Positions 19,901-27,070 of a stretch of DNA of 64,000 bases are shown here, one piece after another. The translations under genes were made by a program, and so were the position numbers. This DNA comes from Mesorhizobium ciceri WSM4083 (GTDB taxonomy: Bacteria > Pseudomonadota > Alphaproteobacteria > Rhizobiales > Rhizobiaceae), in assembly GCF_000519305.1 (NCBI RefSeq), contig NZ_JAFG01000005.1, forward strand, positions 500,018-564,017, written 5' to 3'. The notes beneath the pieces were generated by a model that was not told where the DNA came from, ran no database searches, and saw only the letters and a list, made by a program, of their open reading frames with translations. The stretch's first letter is position 1; every line of letters begins with the position of its first letter.

Positions 19901-21976
19901 CACCGTCACGGTGTTGCCGTCGCTGGCGTTGCCCGCGGCCCCGCCCATGGCGAGCGCAAGCGCTCCCACCGCACCCGAGACCGAGAACCCGCCATTGCCG
20001 CCGCCGCCGCCAATCGACTGCGCGAAAACGGCGTCCGACATGTCGCCATGGGTGATGATCGAATAAGCGGTATCGTTGGCGTCGCGCAGCACTTCCACGG
20101 CGCCGGACGTACCACCACTGCCGCCCGAGCCCCCAAGCGCCACGCTGAAGCCGATGCCGCCGGAGAAGGCGCCGCCGCCATTACCGCCGCCGCCGCCCAC
20201 CGATTGCGCGAAGATGCCGGCCGAGTTGACCGAACCGGCACCATTTTTGCCGGTCTCGATGTCGCCGGCATTGGTCACCGTCACCCGCGCGCCGTTGCCG
20301 CCGGCACCGCCGGAACCACCGGCCGAGAACAGGCCGCCGGAAGTGCCGCCATTGCCGCCGCCACCGCCGACCGACTGCGCGAAGATGCCGGCCGATTGCT
20401 TGCCGTCGGTGTCGATCGAGCCGGCTGCGGTGTTCGTTACCTCGACGATACCGCCATTGGTGGTCGAGGCGCCATTGCCGCCGAGCGAGACGAGGCCCCC
20501 CGAATTGCCGCCATTGCCGCCGCCGCCGCCGATCGACTGCGCCAGGATGCCGTTCGATTCCTGACCATGCGTGATGATCGCGCCCGAATTGGTGACGCCG
20601 ACGGTCACGACATTGGCGGGACCGCCATTGCCGCCGAGACTACCGCTGCCGCCCGAGGCGAACAGGCCGAAGTTCGAACCGCCGTCACCACCGCCGCCGC
20701 CGATGGTCTGCGCCAGGATGCCTTGCGAATTGTTGCCCCAGGTGCTGATCGCGGCATTGTTGGTGACCTGGACGATGCCGCCATTGCCGCCATTGCCGCC
20801 ACCGCCGCCGGAGGAGGAAAAGAGGCCGAAACCACCGGCGCTGCCGCCGCCGCCGCCGCCGATCGACTGGGCGGCGATGCCATGCGAATAGATGCCATAC
20901 GTGGTGATTGTGGTACCTGCGCCGGTGAAGACATTGGCGTTGCCGCCGCTGCCGGCCGGGCTGCCGCCGCCCGGATTGAAGACCAGGCCGCCGCCGCCGC
21001 CGCCATTGCCGCCATGGCCGCCCTGGCTGATGGCGACGATGCCTGCGGAGTAATTACCTGATGTTTCGACGCTGCCGCCATTGAAATTGACGGTGGCGTT
21101 GCCGCCGACACCGCCCAGGCCGCCATCGCCAGCATTCCCCGAAATGCCCTTGGCATCGCCGCCGTCGCCGCCGTCACCGCCGACGCTGCTCGCAACAATG
21201 CCAGCGTTCGGGCAACCCGTGGGCAGCACGCAATTGTTGCTCGTCCTGACGGCCCCTGTGACATTGACGGTGACGGTGCCGCCATCGGCGCCGTTGCCGC
21301 CATCGCCACCATTGGAAAAGACATAGCCATTGCTGCCATTGCCGCCGCGGCTGCCATTCGAGGCACCGAGCACACCGATGGTACCTGTTGCGATCACCGC
21401 ACCGCTGCCGGACACATTGGCGTTGGCTCCCGGCTGGCTATAGGTGACCGTGAGTGTCGGACCGGAATTGCCGGATGGCCCGCCCGCAGCGGTAGCGGGT
21501 GGCGCGATGCAGGTTGTGCCCGACGGCGCGCCGCTTTTGACCGCACAACTCTCGGCTGTCGCCGGATTGTTCCCTGAGGCCGGTGTCCCCGGCGTGATTG
21601 TGCAGTCGGCCGCGTTGCCGGTGCTGCAGGTGTAGTGCTGGACCTCCGTCGCCGGCGCCGGGCTCGACCCCGTACCGGTCAAAGATATGCGGCTGGGGTC
21701 GACCGTCAGCGTGTTGACGTTGAGCGTCGTGGTGCCGGGTGCCGTGAAACTAAGGTCGGCGGGAGACGGTATTGCATCGGTGCAATTTTCGACATTTCCA
21801 CCGGCAGCGACGCAAGCCGCCCTGGCGGGGTCGGTCGAGCTCACAAGCAATACAAACGCCATAAGCAACGCCACGGCCGCCAGTGTCGCCAAACCTGAAA
21901 TGCCGAAAAATCTCTGTCTCAACCACCCTGAAACAACGCAAGACTCGACTGCTCTCGATCGAACACGAGTCATCAT
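10943..21976 (-). CDS. Giant glycine-rich repeat autotransporter (type Va) adhesin
   Basis: About 3677 residues. The start is an ATG at 21976 or 21973, or the GTG at 21979. The N terminus has an extended signal peptide with a hydrophobic core (LATLAAVALLMAFVLLVSS) and an Ala-rich cleavage region near residue 55. Residues of about 200-3050 contain about 43 repeats of 55-90 residues, each with the core GILAQSVGGGGGNGG (variants GIFAQSIGG and similar), then a Ser/Ala/Gly strand, then a VTVTSTGNI-T-GD strand. This pattern predicts a very long beta-solenoid. The last 300 residues form the autotransporter beta-barrel: RRWNYWATAGGNSG, GLGYKSGNFAAG and a final GFRVNW with an aromatic C terminus. It is probably a surface adhesin. 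Composition is extremely Gly-rich and unlike its neighbours. Confidence 0.93.
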   Translation of the reverse strand: MMTRVRSRAVESCVVSGWLRQRFFGISGLATLAAVALLMAFVLLVSSTDPARAACVAAGGNVENCTDAIPSPADLSFTAPGTTTLNVNTLTVDPSRISLTGTGSSPAPATEVQHYTCSTGNAADCTITPGTPASGNNPATAESCAVKSGAPSGTTCIAPPATAAGGPSGNSGPTLTVTYSQPGANANVSGSGAVIATGTIGVLGASNGSRGGNGSNGYVFSNGGDGGNGADGGTVTVNVTGAVRTSNNCVLPTGCPNAGIVASSVGGDGGDGGDAKGISGNAGDGGLGGVGGNATVNFNGGSVETSGNYSAGIVAISQGGHGGNGGGGGGLVFNPGGGSPAGSGGNANVFTGAGTTITTYGIYSHGIAAQSIGGGGGGSAGGFGLFSSSGGGGGNGGNGGIVQVTNNAAISTWGNNSQGILAQTIGGGGGDGGSNFGLFASGGSGSLGGNGGPANVVTVGVTNSGAIITHGQESNGILAQSIGGGGGNGGNSGGLVSLGGNGASTTNGGIVEVTNTAAGSIDTDGKQSAGIFAQSVGGGGGNGGTSGGLFSAGGSGGAGGNGARVTVTNAGDIETGKNGAGSVNSAGIFAQSVGGGGGNGGGAFSGGIGFSVALGGSGGSGGTSGAVEVLRDANDTAYSIITHGDMSDAVFAQSIGGGGGNGGFSVSGAVGALALAMGGAAGNASDGNTVTVETAGSLTTYGNGSRGIFAQSIGGTGGNGGAAIAVAINATGTFAAAIGIGGNGGKGGVSKLVTVSSLSDISTAGDNAGGIVAQSVGGGGGNGGYSIGGAIGGAVGIAVNIGGKGAGGGAGADVTVGSSGSIHTKGDNSVGILAQSIGGGGGNGGFTVSAALGGGAASVGLGGSGADGSSAGNVVINADGANHVVTTGYAGTWNLVTEGKNAVGVQAESIGGGGGNGGFSGGIAAGGLVGVGVNLGGSGGGGGDAGTATVNNGKKVGSIVTQNSILTIDDGSIGILAQSIGGGGGNGGFAVTLSGSGSFEGAGGSASVAIGGSGATGGIGKHAEVNNYGNITTYGKQAAGILAQSIGGGGGNGGFSVAGTFTTGALGASVAVGGSGGTGQTAGSVTVTSTGNIETHGDQSVGILAQSVGGGGGNGGFAGAGAITLQGASAAVGLGGKGAGGGNADIVRVTSAGNITTSGDQAIGILAQSVGGGGGNGGSTVSLALGMDAGIGVALGGSGGAAGNGLGVTVISTGNISTGADFSSGDVRGTGAAGILAQSVGGGGGNGGFAGTFGGGKSIAVGVALGGKGAGGGSADIVTVTSTGNISTNFDNSSGIIAQSIGGGGGNGGFSVAVTGALGDPDAATASVAIGGKGGIGGVGKDVTVTSTGTIATTGKFSNGILAQSIGGGGGNGGFAVAGSATTGNAGIGVGIGGAGATGSIAGNVIVNSYSVALNGQPVLQAPAGTAATIWTQGDNSSGIFAQSVGGGGGSGGFAGSLGIGLGGGGLGVSVGGSGGAASNAGTVGVTSYNNILTSGKDSFGILAQSVGGGGGNGGFAIALSGSKDLAGSVGVGGSGTSGGDANIVTVDSHGNIETEGDGSHAIFAQSVGGGGGNGGFAVSGSLGGTGSLSVALGGGGGAGGDAKSVTVTSTGNLRTEGGKADGILAQSVGGGGGNGGFTGALAIVGDGGAIGVGVGGTGGGGGDGDVVTATSIGNIVTIKANSNGILAQSVGGGGGNGGAVVTLSGAGKQGSASVSVGGKGGSGGVSRLVTVNNTGTIDTTGDLSNGILAQSIGGGGGNGGFSIAGNMTVDGAGGASVSIGGFGGLGKDAGAVIVNSNVGTTLANNNATIHTRGGDANGIFAQSVGGGGGNGGFSGAFSVTGPNAKAAIGISIGGFGAGAGNGEAVTVTSVDNILTEGDGANGIFAQSVGGGGGSGGFSFAAAVNGTLGKGQGTKAAISASLGGLGGSAGDGRNVTVDSTGIIQTTGIKAFGVLAQSVGGGGGNGGLSVTTSLSLGENGNQISASVGGVGGGGGAGGDVLVTRHGATITGGDQAVGLFAQSIGGSGGNGGMSISGVIAGTDAKTLSASVGGFGGVGSNAGKATIDNTGAVSTYGLEAHAIQAQSVGGGGGNGGMAVSAAIGSLGTGTNLNVGVSVGGFGGDSGYGGDVVVTNHGLLQTGLLAAGQTVTNGDGAYGIFAQSIGGGGGSGGNAITGVLGLSGNNPGTQANVSVAVGGSGGNGNKGGTVTIEQHGGIETSGMGAFGILAQSIGGGGGTGGRSNSISLQLGAKCTLAKVCEPAGGKPNWNLQATVGGAGGTANDGNTVNVSNYDFITTHGDKSSGIVAQSIGGGGGMGGDAYIGTTGLVAIPYVPLDPTILLAPLGTSSLKRSGSVAIGGSGTGGGSGGTVIVSNEGIITTHGQKSDGIHAQSIGGGGGDGGDGMAGAVGTVGLGGSAGASGNGGSVTVTNGKLDLSQVTMATIETFGTTPTAPGADGPTVDPQLGHSAGIFAQSVGGGGGSGGGAGALLAIGGGGGASGAGGHVIVNNYGGILTHADDSVGIFAQSVGGGGGAGGSLGITALGVGGSGGSSGGGGAVDVANVAMIETHGTDSYAIQAQSVGGGGGSGGGKNGGVTGSIPALIAIGGSGGSSGAGGVVTVTNSNILHTYGAGADAINAQSVGGGGGSGGRAIGFIAVGGKGGSSGKGGDVTVTNNAAGAITVEGFGAHGIFAQSIGGGGGNGGGAFAASIVPVAIGVGGDGGSSGDGGVVTVNNHGRITTIEDASVAIFAESIGGGGGNGAMSVAAALSPGAFTFGIGGAGGSNGKGGDVNVTNFSDGVIHTKGFGSTGIMAQSVGGGGGNGGAAYSVAGGAAGLSIALGGKGAAGGDGGIVTVINNGGMQLDGDNSVAIFAQSVGGGGGTGGTAIAATIGPPVFIGGDTGATGKGGDVTVTNTGQITLTGDGSVGIFAQSVGGGGGVVTAGTDGIIEAVNGGSGNGGKVTINSNVAMVITGDNSVGVFGQSIGGGGGVGGHVGNFLGLEQASVMPTPQGFSGSAGGSGTGGGIEFTQTADLDVTGKNSFALMEQSAGGTSNGDIKVTIATGVKITGGSGAGAGVNFKDGNNNLLTNNGLVRSVLLIDGYAMRGGDGNDTFDNYFATVGSVGLGGGLNTFNNKATALYLMGDTVDLGLTGQLNNDGLAAPGGLDRVMTTEVNGSWSQAATGVYLLDLDLDPEADRIDVTGTADVNGFVNINIMEPGAASPGNEDYIILHALGGVTDKGLKLNSIPSAVAQYSLKYPNPEDVVLNVDINFARAGLTENQTAVGSAINAIQTDLTSPNFTKIASAIFYIPTLDQLGAVYDTISGEGVSGFQQPEFDANSTFQAAMNRQSDAWRMGMATDPMSQSVAVPETAYAEPPGKANPFDDMVKAPDERRWNYWATAGGNSGVVSGDPVVGSAGLGYKSGNFAAGLDSQGDPDILMGFALGGVASSFAVPDRETSGNIVGGHAGAYGARKWGQFYINGSLAMDLYSNTTDRFSSVPGAPDPLNPVPAISREHWTGDFMSAGFGTTLEAGWRQPVGSGAITPFAGLQFSALSMQGFSEESPSDGALGLDFEHRTIISLPVSLGLQLDTSVAVGETATLQAWGRAAWLHEFRPDRSVEPTFQAAPGYAFVVQGAGAAQDAVAVNAGVKLNWSSTTSVFATFDGKFADRVQTYGGNVGFRVNW

Positions 21977-22182
21977 CACCCCCCCCAGACCCGCGCCGCA
22001 TCGGCACGAATCACCCCTTGCTAATGCAACCTATCAGATTGCAGCAGAAACGGGGGCTCCCAAAGAATTGAGGCAATGTAATTTAGGCGCACTGTTGCCG
22101 CTTTGGCACAGAAATCACAGAAACGGCCGGTATTTACGCACTACGGAAAAAATATTCGAGGCCGGATGCGCGAATATTTGCT

Positions 22183-22458
22183 TCAAGCGGAAAGAATTGG
22201 CATCGACTCTGCAACCGTATCAGCCAACATCTCTCGCTGCACGGCCAGGAAAAACCTGCGCACTTCATCGCTGGCTGCTGTTCTGTCCCTGCCGGATCCG
22301 ACCACAAGATCGAGCAACTCCGACGCCTTGGCTCTCCAGAACGAGGTGGCGGTCTCGCCATGCAGGTTGCCGAGCTTGGCTGCAACCTCTCTAACCAAGA
22401 ATACCTGACGGTCGATCGGGAATGCACGGACTTTTTCTGGGGACATCTTCCAAACCAT
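22183..22458 (-). CDS. DUF6074-like small protein
   Basis: About 91 residues. The recognisable core is VRAFPIDRQVFLVREVAAKL, then a Trp-containing helix (ATSFWRAKASELLDLV) and a C-terminal helix with FFLAVQREMLA. This arrangement matches the rhizobial DUF6074 family as I remember it. The start is uncertain: ATGs at 22458 and 22446 and a TTG at 22479 are all in frame, and none has a strong ribosome binding site. The function is unknown. Such genes are typically lineage-specific to Hyphomicrobiales and scattered among accessory DNA. Confidence 0.55.
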   Translation of the reverse strand: MVWKMSPEKVRAFPIDRQVFLVREVAAKLGNLHGETATSFWRAKASELLDLVVGSGRDRTAASDEVRRFFLAVQREMLADTVAESMPILSA

Positions 22459-22665
22459 GAGACTGACGCAACGAATCAACCATTGCCAACAAGCAATGGC
22501 GTAGCCGGGAAGGTGGAAACGGAAGCTTAACGGCGCTGACGTGAGTGCAGCGTGGAGCGGTCGTCGGGACGAAAAGGGCGCAGCCCTACGCTCACGACAT
22601 CGCCATGTGCGCTCAAACGCGATCGTTGACGTAGGAATCGGGACAGGCGAAACGGGCGACGGCCC

Positions 22666-22962
22666 TCAGGCCTGGAGCGCCCTCGCCTCACCGCCACGCT
22701 TGCGCGGCGTCATCATGTCCCTGGCCATCAGTCCGCTCGCCCGGCAAAACGCCATGAACGCCCGGCAGGCATCCTCGGTCTTGACCACGTCCACCGTGGC
22801 GCCAAAACAGGCGTTGAAGGCTTTCTGATAGATCGGGCCCTGACGGCGCGCAGGCCAGTCCTGGAGAAAATCAAGCGCCTGTTCGACGCCGTAAATCTCC
22901 TCGACCGGCAGGCCGGGCGCGGGCGCTATGCGCACCGGCACCTCGAATTGCAGTCTGTCCAT
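22666..22962 (-). CDS. DUF982 domain protein
   Basis: 98 residues. It carries the DUF982 layout: an N-terminal strand (FEVPVRIAPAPG), then EEIYGVEQALDFLQDWPARR with the conserved Trp-Pro, then a helix around QKAFNACFGATVD, and the second helix TEDACRAFMAFCRASGLM. The C-terminal tail is basic. DUF982 proteins are small, rhizobia-restricted and of unknown function. A second, divergent family member is at 41311-41589 in this window. No operon partner is evident. Confidence 0.75.
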   Translation of the reverse strand: MDRLQFEVPVRIAPAPGLPVEEIYGVEQALDFLQDWPARRQGPIYQKAFNACFGATVDVVKTEDACRAFMAFCRASGLMARDMMTPRKRGGEARALQA

Positions 22963-23121
22963 TTCCTGTCTCCCGAACTGGCGTCACCGCAGCAACGCCG
23001 TTCGTCGTCAAAAGTTGCTTTGACCGGCTTTTGGCCCAGAAATGTGTCGTCACTTGGGTCGCTGAACCGCCACGTCGCCCAAAACAGATCGTTCCCGAGA
23101 TATGTCTTGGGCGACATACGC

Positions 23122-23361
23122 TCACTGGTTCGCTGGATCCGTCTCCGCATCGAAGGCCATGCGAATGGCGGTGATCAGCACAAATGCCGTCGGCGCGGCG
23201 AAGATGCCGCCGAGAACAAGGGCCGCCATCGCCGACAGGCCGAGCGTCTCGGCAACCGCCCAATAGACGGTTCCGATGCAGATGAGCGCCTGGACGCAGA
23301 GGAACGCGGCAGCCGAAGCCGCACGCGACAGGGTTTTCAAAGTCTTGATGCGTTGTTGCAT
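23122..23361 (-). CDS. Small membrane protein with two predicted helices, unknown
   Basis: 79 residues from the ATG at 23361. Two hydrophobic segments are visible, AAAFLCVQALICIGTVYWAV (about residues 17-36) and AALVLGGIFAAPTAFVLITA (about 45-64), joined by a short loop. The N terminus is basic (MQQRIKTLKTLSRA) and the C terminus acidic (DAETDPANQ), giving a likely hairpin with both ends in the cytoplasm. I do not recognise the family. Base composition is like that of its neighbours. Confidence 0.5.
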   Translation of the reverse strand: MQQRIKTLKTLSRAASAAAFLCVQALICIGTVYWAVAETLGLSAMAALVLGGIFAAPTAFVLITAIRMAFDAETDPANQ

Positions 23362-23473
23362 TGAAATGATCCGGAAATGACGCGCCGCGCGACCGCTGCG
23401 CGGCCGACAGCCGCCGCACGATCACGACGCAAACAGGAATAACGATGAGGTGAAGGGTACGGTTCTGGACCGC

Positions 23474-23896
23474 TCAGGCCGTGATGGTCGGCGGTGCGCG
23501 CGGCTGGTTGGTGCTAGCCCCGGGAACCGAGGCGGGCCCATATCCCGAAACCATCGCTCTTTGCGATATCCGTTCGGCCCAAAGAAAAACAGCATCGGGG
23601 ACGGCAAGCGCGGGATGGCCGCCGGCGAACTTGACCAGGAGCGGACGGCCGGCACGAACTTCCAGCGCTTGCGCCTTGCCGGTGACACGCAGCAGCGCCG
23701 CCACTTCGCCCGACCGCTCGACACCGACGCTGGCGCCACTCGGCGCAGACCCAGCAAAGCCCGGCGCCGCCGGCAGACCGAAGCACAGCATCGCCAGCAG
23801 CACCATGCCCATCAGGCATGAGCACGCTGCCGTCAGGGGCGCTTCAGGCCATCCGGTTTGCCTGGCCGCCGCGAAGGGACGCGATCTCGAAAACAT
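23474..23896 (-). CDS. Exported hypothetical protein
   Basis: About 140 residues from the ATG at 23896 (MFSRSRPFAAARQTG); the frame is open 19 codons further. A hydrophobic segment (CLMGMVLLAMLCFGLPAAPG) about 25 residues in could be a signal peptide or membrane anchor. The rest reads as one small domain (VERSGEVAALLRVTGKAQ, then VRAGRPLLVKFAGG). No family is recognised. The long N-terminal region before the hydrophobic segment is slightly unusual, so the true start may be further downstream. Confidence 0.4.
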   Translation of the reverse strand: MFSRSRPFAAARQTGWPEAPLTAACSCLMGMVLLAMLCFGLPAAPGFAGSAPSGASVGVERSGEVAALLRVTGKAQALEVRAGRPLLVKFAGGHPALAVPDAVFLWAERISQRAMVSGYGPASVPGASTNQPRAPPTITA

Positions 23897-24097
23897 CACC
23901 CGCCCTACCGCACGATGGGCAGAAAGGAAAGCAAACCGGGCAAAACCCGGCAAGGCATTACCCCATACAAGGCGAATATCCCGAAATGCACGGCCGCATC
24001 AGACAGTTCTTCCTTGAACCTTTTGCCCTCAAGTGCCAAATCTGGGGAAATTTTCACGCTGGCTCTCCTGCAGAGCCCTACCGGCTACACGGACAAA

Positions 24098-24925
24098 ATG
24101 GTCACCTATCTCGACGCCGCCACGGCACCGCTCAGAAACACCGGCCAGATCCGCCTCTATGGCGAGGACGGCTTTGCCGGCATGCGTAAGGCATGCGATC
24201 TCACCGCGCGCTGCCTCGACGAGCTGGTGCCGATGGTCCAGCCCGGCGTCACCACCGAAGCAATAGACCGCTTCGTCTTCGAATTCGGCATGGACCAGGG
24301 CGCGCTGCCGGCGACGCTCAACTATCGCGGCTACACGAAATCGTCCTGCACCTCGATCAACCATGTCGTCTGCCATGGCATTCCCGACAACAAGCCGCTC
24401 AAGGATGGCGACATCGTCAACATCGACGTCACCTACATCCTCGACGGCTGGCACGGCGATTCTTCGCGCATGTATCCGGTCGGCACGATCAAGCGTGCCG
24501 CCGAGCGGCTGCTTGAAGTCACGCATGAATGCCTGATGCGCGGCATTGCGGCGGTCAGGCCGGGCGCCCGCACCGGCGCCATCGGCGCCGCCATCCAGAC
24601 CTTTGCCGAAGGCGAACGCTGCTCGGTGGTGCGCGACTTCTGCGGCCACGGCGTCGGTCAGTTGTTCCATGACGCGCCGAACATCCTGCACTACGGCAGC
24701 GCCAATGAAGGCGTCGAGATGCGGCCAGGCATGATCTTCACCATCGAGCCGATGATCAATCTGGGCAGGCCGCATGTGAAGGTTCTGTCGGACGGCTGGA
24801 CCGCGGTGACGCGCGACCGCTCGCTGTCAGCGCAGTACGAGCACACGATCGGCGTGACCGACACAGGGTGCGAGATTTTCACGCTGTCGCCCAAAAAGCT
24901 CGATCGCCCCGGCCTGCCGGCTTAG
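24098..24925 (+). CDS. map: Methionine aminopeptidase, type I
   Basis: 275 residues from the ATG at 24098 (MVTYLDAATAPLRNTG). The frame is open for 80 codons upstream, but the homologous part begins here; the ribosome binding site is weak. It removes the initiator methionine from nascent proteins. The metal ligands of the pita-bread fold are visible: DGDIVNIDVT (Asp), DGWHGDSSRMYPVG (Asp), CGHGVGQLFHDAPNI (His), FTIEPMINLG (Glu) and SAQYEHTIGV (Glu). A short N-terminal extension before the catalytic domain is normal in alphaproteobacteria. radC, its common rhizobial neighbour, is 3.2 kb away on the same strand. Confidence 0.95.
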   Translation: MVTYLDAATAPLRNTGQIRLYGEDGFAGMRKACDLTARCLDELVPMVQPGVTTEAIDRFVFEFGMDQGALPATLNYRGYTKSSCTSINHVVCHGIPDNKPLKDGDIVNIDVTYILDGWHGDSSRMYPVGTIKRAAERLLEVTHECLMRGIAAVRPGARTGAIGAAIQTFAEGERCSVVRDFCGHGVGQLFHDAPNILHYGSANEGVEMRPGMIFTIEPMINLGRPHVKVLSDGWTAVTRDRSLSAQYEHTIGVTDTGCEIFTLSPKKLDRPGLPA

Positions 24926-24945
24926 AGTGCCCGGTAGGAGGCCGT

Positions 24946-26271
24946 CTACGCCGACTGCACATCCGCGGCATTCGGCAGGTCGATGGTAACGACCAGTCCG
25001 CTGGGCTGGTTGTCCTCCAATTCGATCCTGCCGCCGTGCCCCTGGACGATGTCGGCAACGATCGACAGGCCCAGACCGAAGCCATGCTTCGACGCAATGC
25101 CGCGCGACGCATCTTCCTTGAAGAATGGTTCGAAAACACGAGCACGTGCAGTCATCGGAATGCCCGGCCCGTCGTCCCCTACCGTGATGCGCGCCGCCGT
25201 GCCGGTCGCTGTCAAGGCGACCGTGACATTGCCAGCGAATTTGACCCCGTTGTCGCAAAGATTGGCGATCGCACGCGCCAATGCATTGGGCTTGCACCAG
25301 CCCAGGAGCCGGTCCGGCCCGGAATATGAGACAGGAAATCCGACATCGGAGAACTCGGCGCAGACGGTTTGCAGAACGCTGGCAATGTCGGCGCGCTGCA
25401 GCTTCTCCGTCGAAACATCGTTGCGCAGATAGGTCAGGGTCTCGTCGATCAAGATTTCGATGTGCTGGACATCGGACAGGATCGCGGTTCGGATGGGGCC
25501 ATCATCCATGCGCTCGGCGCGAAGCCGCAGCCGCGTCAAGGGCGTGCGCAGATCATGACTGACGCTGCGCAACATGCGCGTGCGGTTTTCGATCATCGTG
25601 CGGATGCGCGTCCTCATCCTGTTCAGGGCGCGCGCCAACCCCACCATTTCAATGGAGCCGTGTTCGACGAAGAGCTGTTCGCCATTCTCGATCTCGGCCG
25701 AACCGACTGCCACCGAGATGCGCTTCAACGGATCCGTCACGGCCCAAACCGCAAACAACCAGATCAGCACGGGCAAGGCGACGAAAGCCATGAACCTGTA
25801 GAACGAGGCACGGACGAGGCCCGATGTCAGCCAGGAATCGGGCATGCCGAAATGGGCCAGGACGTCCTGCTGGTCGAGGTCGATGACAAACGCGTATCGG
25901 CCGCCGATCCTTATCCAGCGTCCATCAACCGTCCCCCTGTCGATACGCAAAAGCCATTCGACACTTCGCCATTGCAGATAGGACTGGGGAATGCCGCGTA
26001 TCTGGTCCTTGGGCAATATCTCGAAATCAAAGCCGGCCCGCTTTGCTGTCGCCAGAATTGCGCCACGCGCCTCCGCCGGCGTTTTTTGCAACAAGGCAAC
26101 AACAACGGCCGCACGCCTTGCGTTGTCTTCCGCGGCGGGAAGGTCGACGTTCTCTATGAAAATCTCGACGACCGAACCGACGAACATGATCACGATCACC
26201 GCGACGAAAATGATCGCCACAAACTGCCCACGCACGGACTGTGGCAAGAAACGGCGGATGAAACCCCTCAT
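24946..26271 (-). CDS. Sensor histidine kinase (EnvZ-like, HAMP)
   Basis: 441 residues. A transmembrane helix lies near residues 16-37 (QFVAIIFVAVIVIMFVGSVV). A periplasmic sensor of about 120 residues follows, then a second helix (FMAFVALPVLIWLFAVWAV), a HAMP linker and the phosphoacceptor H-box MLRSVSHDLRTPLTRLRLR. The ATPase domain has the N-box (NLCDNGVKFAG), G1 (VGDDGPGIP), the F-box (FEPFFKED) and G2 (GFGLGLSIV). Its ATG overlaps the response regulator stop by 4 bases, so the two are translationally coupled. The signal is unknown; linkage to a MipA/OmpV porin-like gene suggests envelope or cationic-compound sensing. Confidence 0.9.
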   Translation of the reverse strand: MRGFIRRFLPQSVRGQFVAIIFVAVIVIMFVGSVVEIFIENVDLPAAEDNARRAAVVVALLQKTPAEARGAILATAKRAGFDFEILPKDQIRGIPQSYLQWRSVEWLLRIDRGTVDGRWIRIGGRYAFVIDLDQQDVLAHFGMPDSWLTSGLVRASFYRFMAFVALPVLIWLFAVWAVTDPLKRISVAVGSAEIENGEQLFVEHGSIEMVGLARALNRMRTRIRTMIENRTRMLRSVSHDLRTPLTRLRLRAERMDDGPIRTAILSDVQHIEILIDETLTYLRNDVSTEKLQRADIASVLQTVCAEFSDVGFPVSYSGPDRLLGWCKPNALARAIANLCDNGVKFAGNVTVALTATGTAARITVGDDGPGIPMTARARVFEPFFKEDASRGIASKHGFGLGLSIVADIVQGHGGRIELEDNQPSGLVVTIDLPNAADVQSA

Positions 26272-27029
26272 GCTTCCTCCACCGTCGCGGTGAAGATATA
26301 GCCACCCAACCGAACGGTCCTCAAAAGCACCGGATCGCGCGCATCCTTTTCGATCTTCCTGCGGATCCGACTGATATGGACATCGACGCTACGCTCGATC
26401 GGCCCCGCGAGCCCGGCATGGGTTACGCCCAGAAGTTCCTCGCGCGAGAGAACCCGGCCTGCATTGCGACAAAAGGCAAGCAACAGGTCGAATTCATGCG
26501 TCGTGGTCGTAACCCGCGCATTGTTGGGGTCATGCAATTGCCGGCGTATTGGATCGAGGCGCCAGCCGTTGAAACGGAGCACCTTCGACCAGTCCCGCTC
26601 GTCTGGAGCATAGGCTGTACGGCGCAGCAGCGCCCGTATCCTGGCCGTCAGTTCGCGCGCGCTGAACGGTTTCGTCACATAATCGTCGGCGCCGATTTCC
26701 AGACCGAAGATGCGGTCGATTTCCTCGCCGAGCGCGGTCAGCATCAGGATCGGAATGTTGGTTCCAGCACGAAGACGGCGGCAGATGTTGAGACCGTTTT
26801 CGCCCGGCAGCATGACATCGAGCACGATGAGATCGAATTTCTGGTTGCGAAGGGCGGCGTTCATCTGGACGCCGCTCTCGGCAATTTCCACGATCATGCC
26901 GTTGTCGGTGAGCGTCTCGCCCAGCATGCGCGCGATCTCAAGATCGTCTTCGACAATGAGGATGCGCGAACCTTGCCTGGCCGACCTGGATTCGGCGCTC
27001 AAATCGCTTTGGTGCCGTTGCTGTGCCAT
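26268..27029 (-). CDS. OmpR/PhoB-family response regulator
   Basis: 253 residues. The receiver domain shows ILIVEDDLEIARML (acidic pocket), LIVLDVMLPGENG with the phosphoacceptor Asp, MLTALGEE (conserved Thr) and DDYVTKPFSARELTARI (conserved Lys). The C-terminal winged-helix DNA-binding domain includes TTHEFDLLLAFCRNAGRVLS, then RSVDVHISRIRRKIE and VRLGGYIF. A 22-residue polar N-terminal extension precedes the receiver. The gene is coupled to the downstream kinase gene by a 4-base overlap and lies 41 bases after mipA, implying one mipA-regulator-kinase transcript. Confidence 0.92.
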   Translation of the reverse strand: MAQQRHQSDLSAESRSARQGSRILIVEDDLEIARMLGETLTDNGMIVEIAESGVQMNAALRNQKFDLIVLDVMLPGENGLNICRRLRAGTNIPILMLTALGEEIDRIFGLEIGADDYVTKPFSARELTARIRALLRRTAYAPDERDWSKVLRFNGWRLDPIRRQLHDPNNARVTTTTHEFDLLLAFCRNAGRVLSREELLGVTHAGLAGPIERSVDVHISRIRRKIEKDARDPVLLRTVRLGGYIFTATVEEA

Positions 27030-27070
27030 TCCGGAGTTTGTCTAGCCTGCATTTGGTGGCTGGGTAGGCG

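Noticed and set aside
12729..20891. CRISPR-like or satellite-like regularity of repeats
   Set aside because: The repeats are coding repeats of the autotransporter with variable period (55-90 codons) and no unique spacers of constant length; no cas gene is present.
15092..21061. A 1989-codon open frame on the plus strand opposite the autotransporter gene
   Set aside because: It is an antisense shadow of the glycine-rich repeats: GGC/GGT codons read backwards give Ala/Pro/Asp-rich repeats without stops. It shows no start signal and no recognisable domain.
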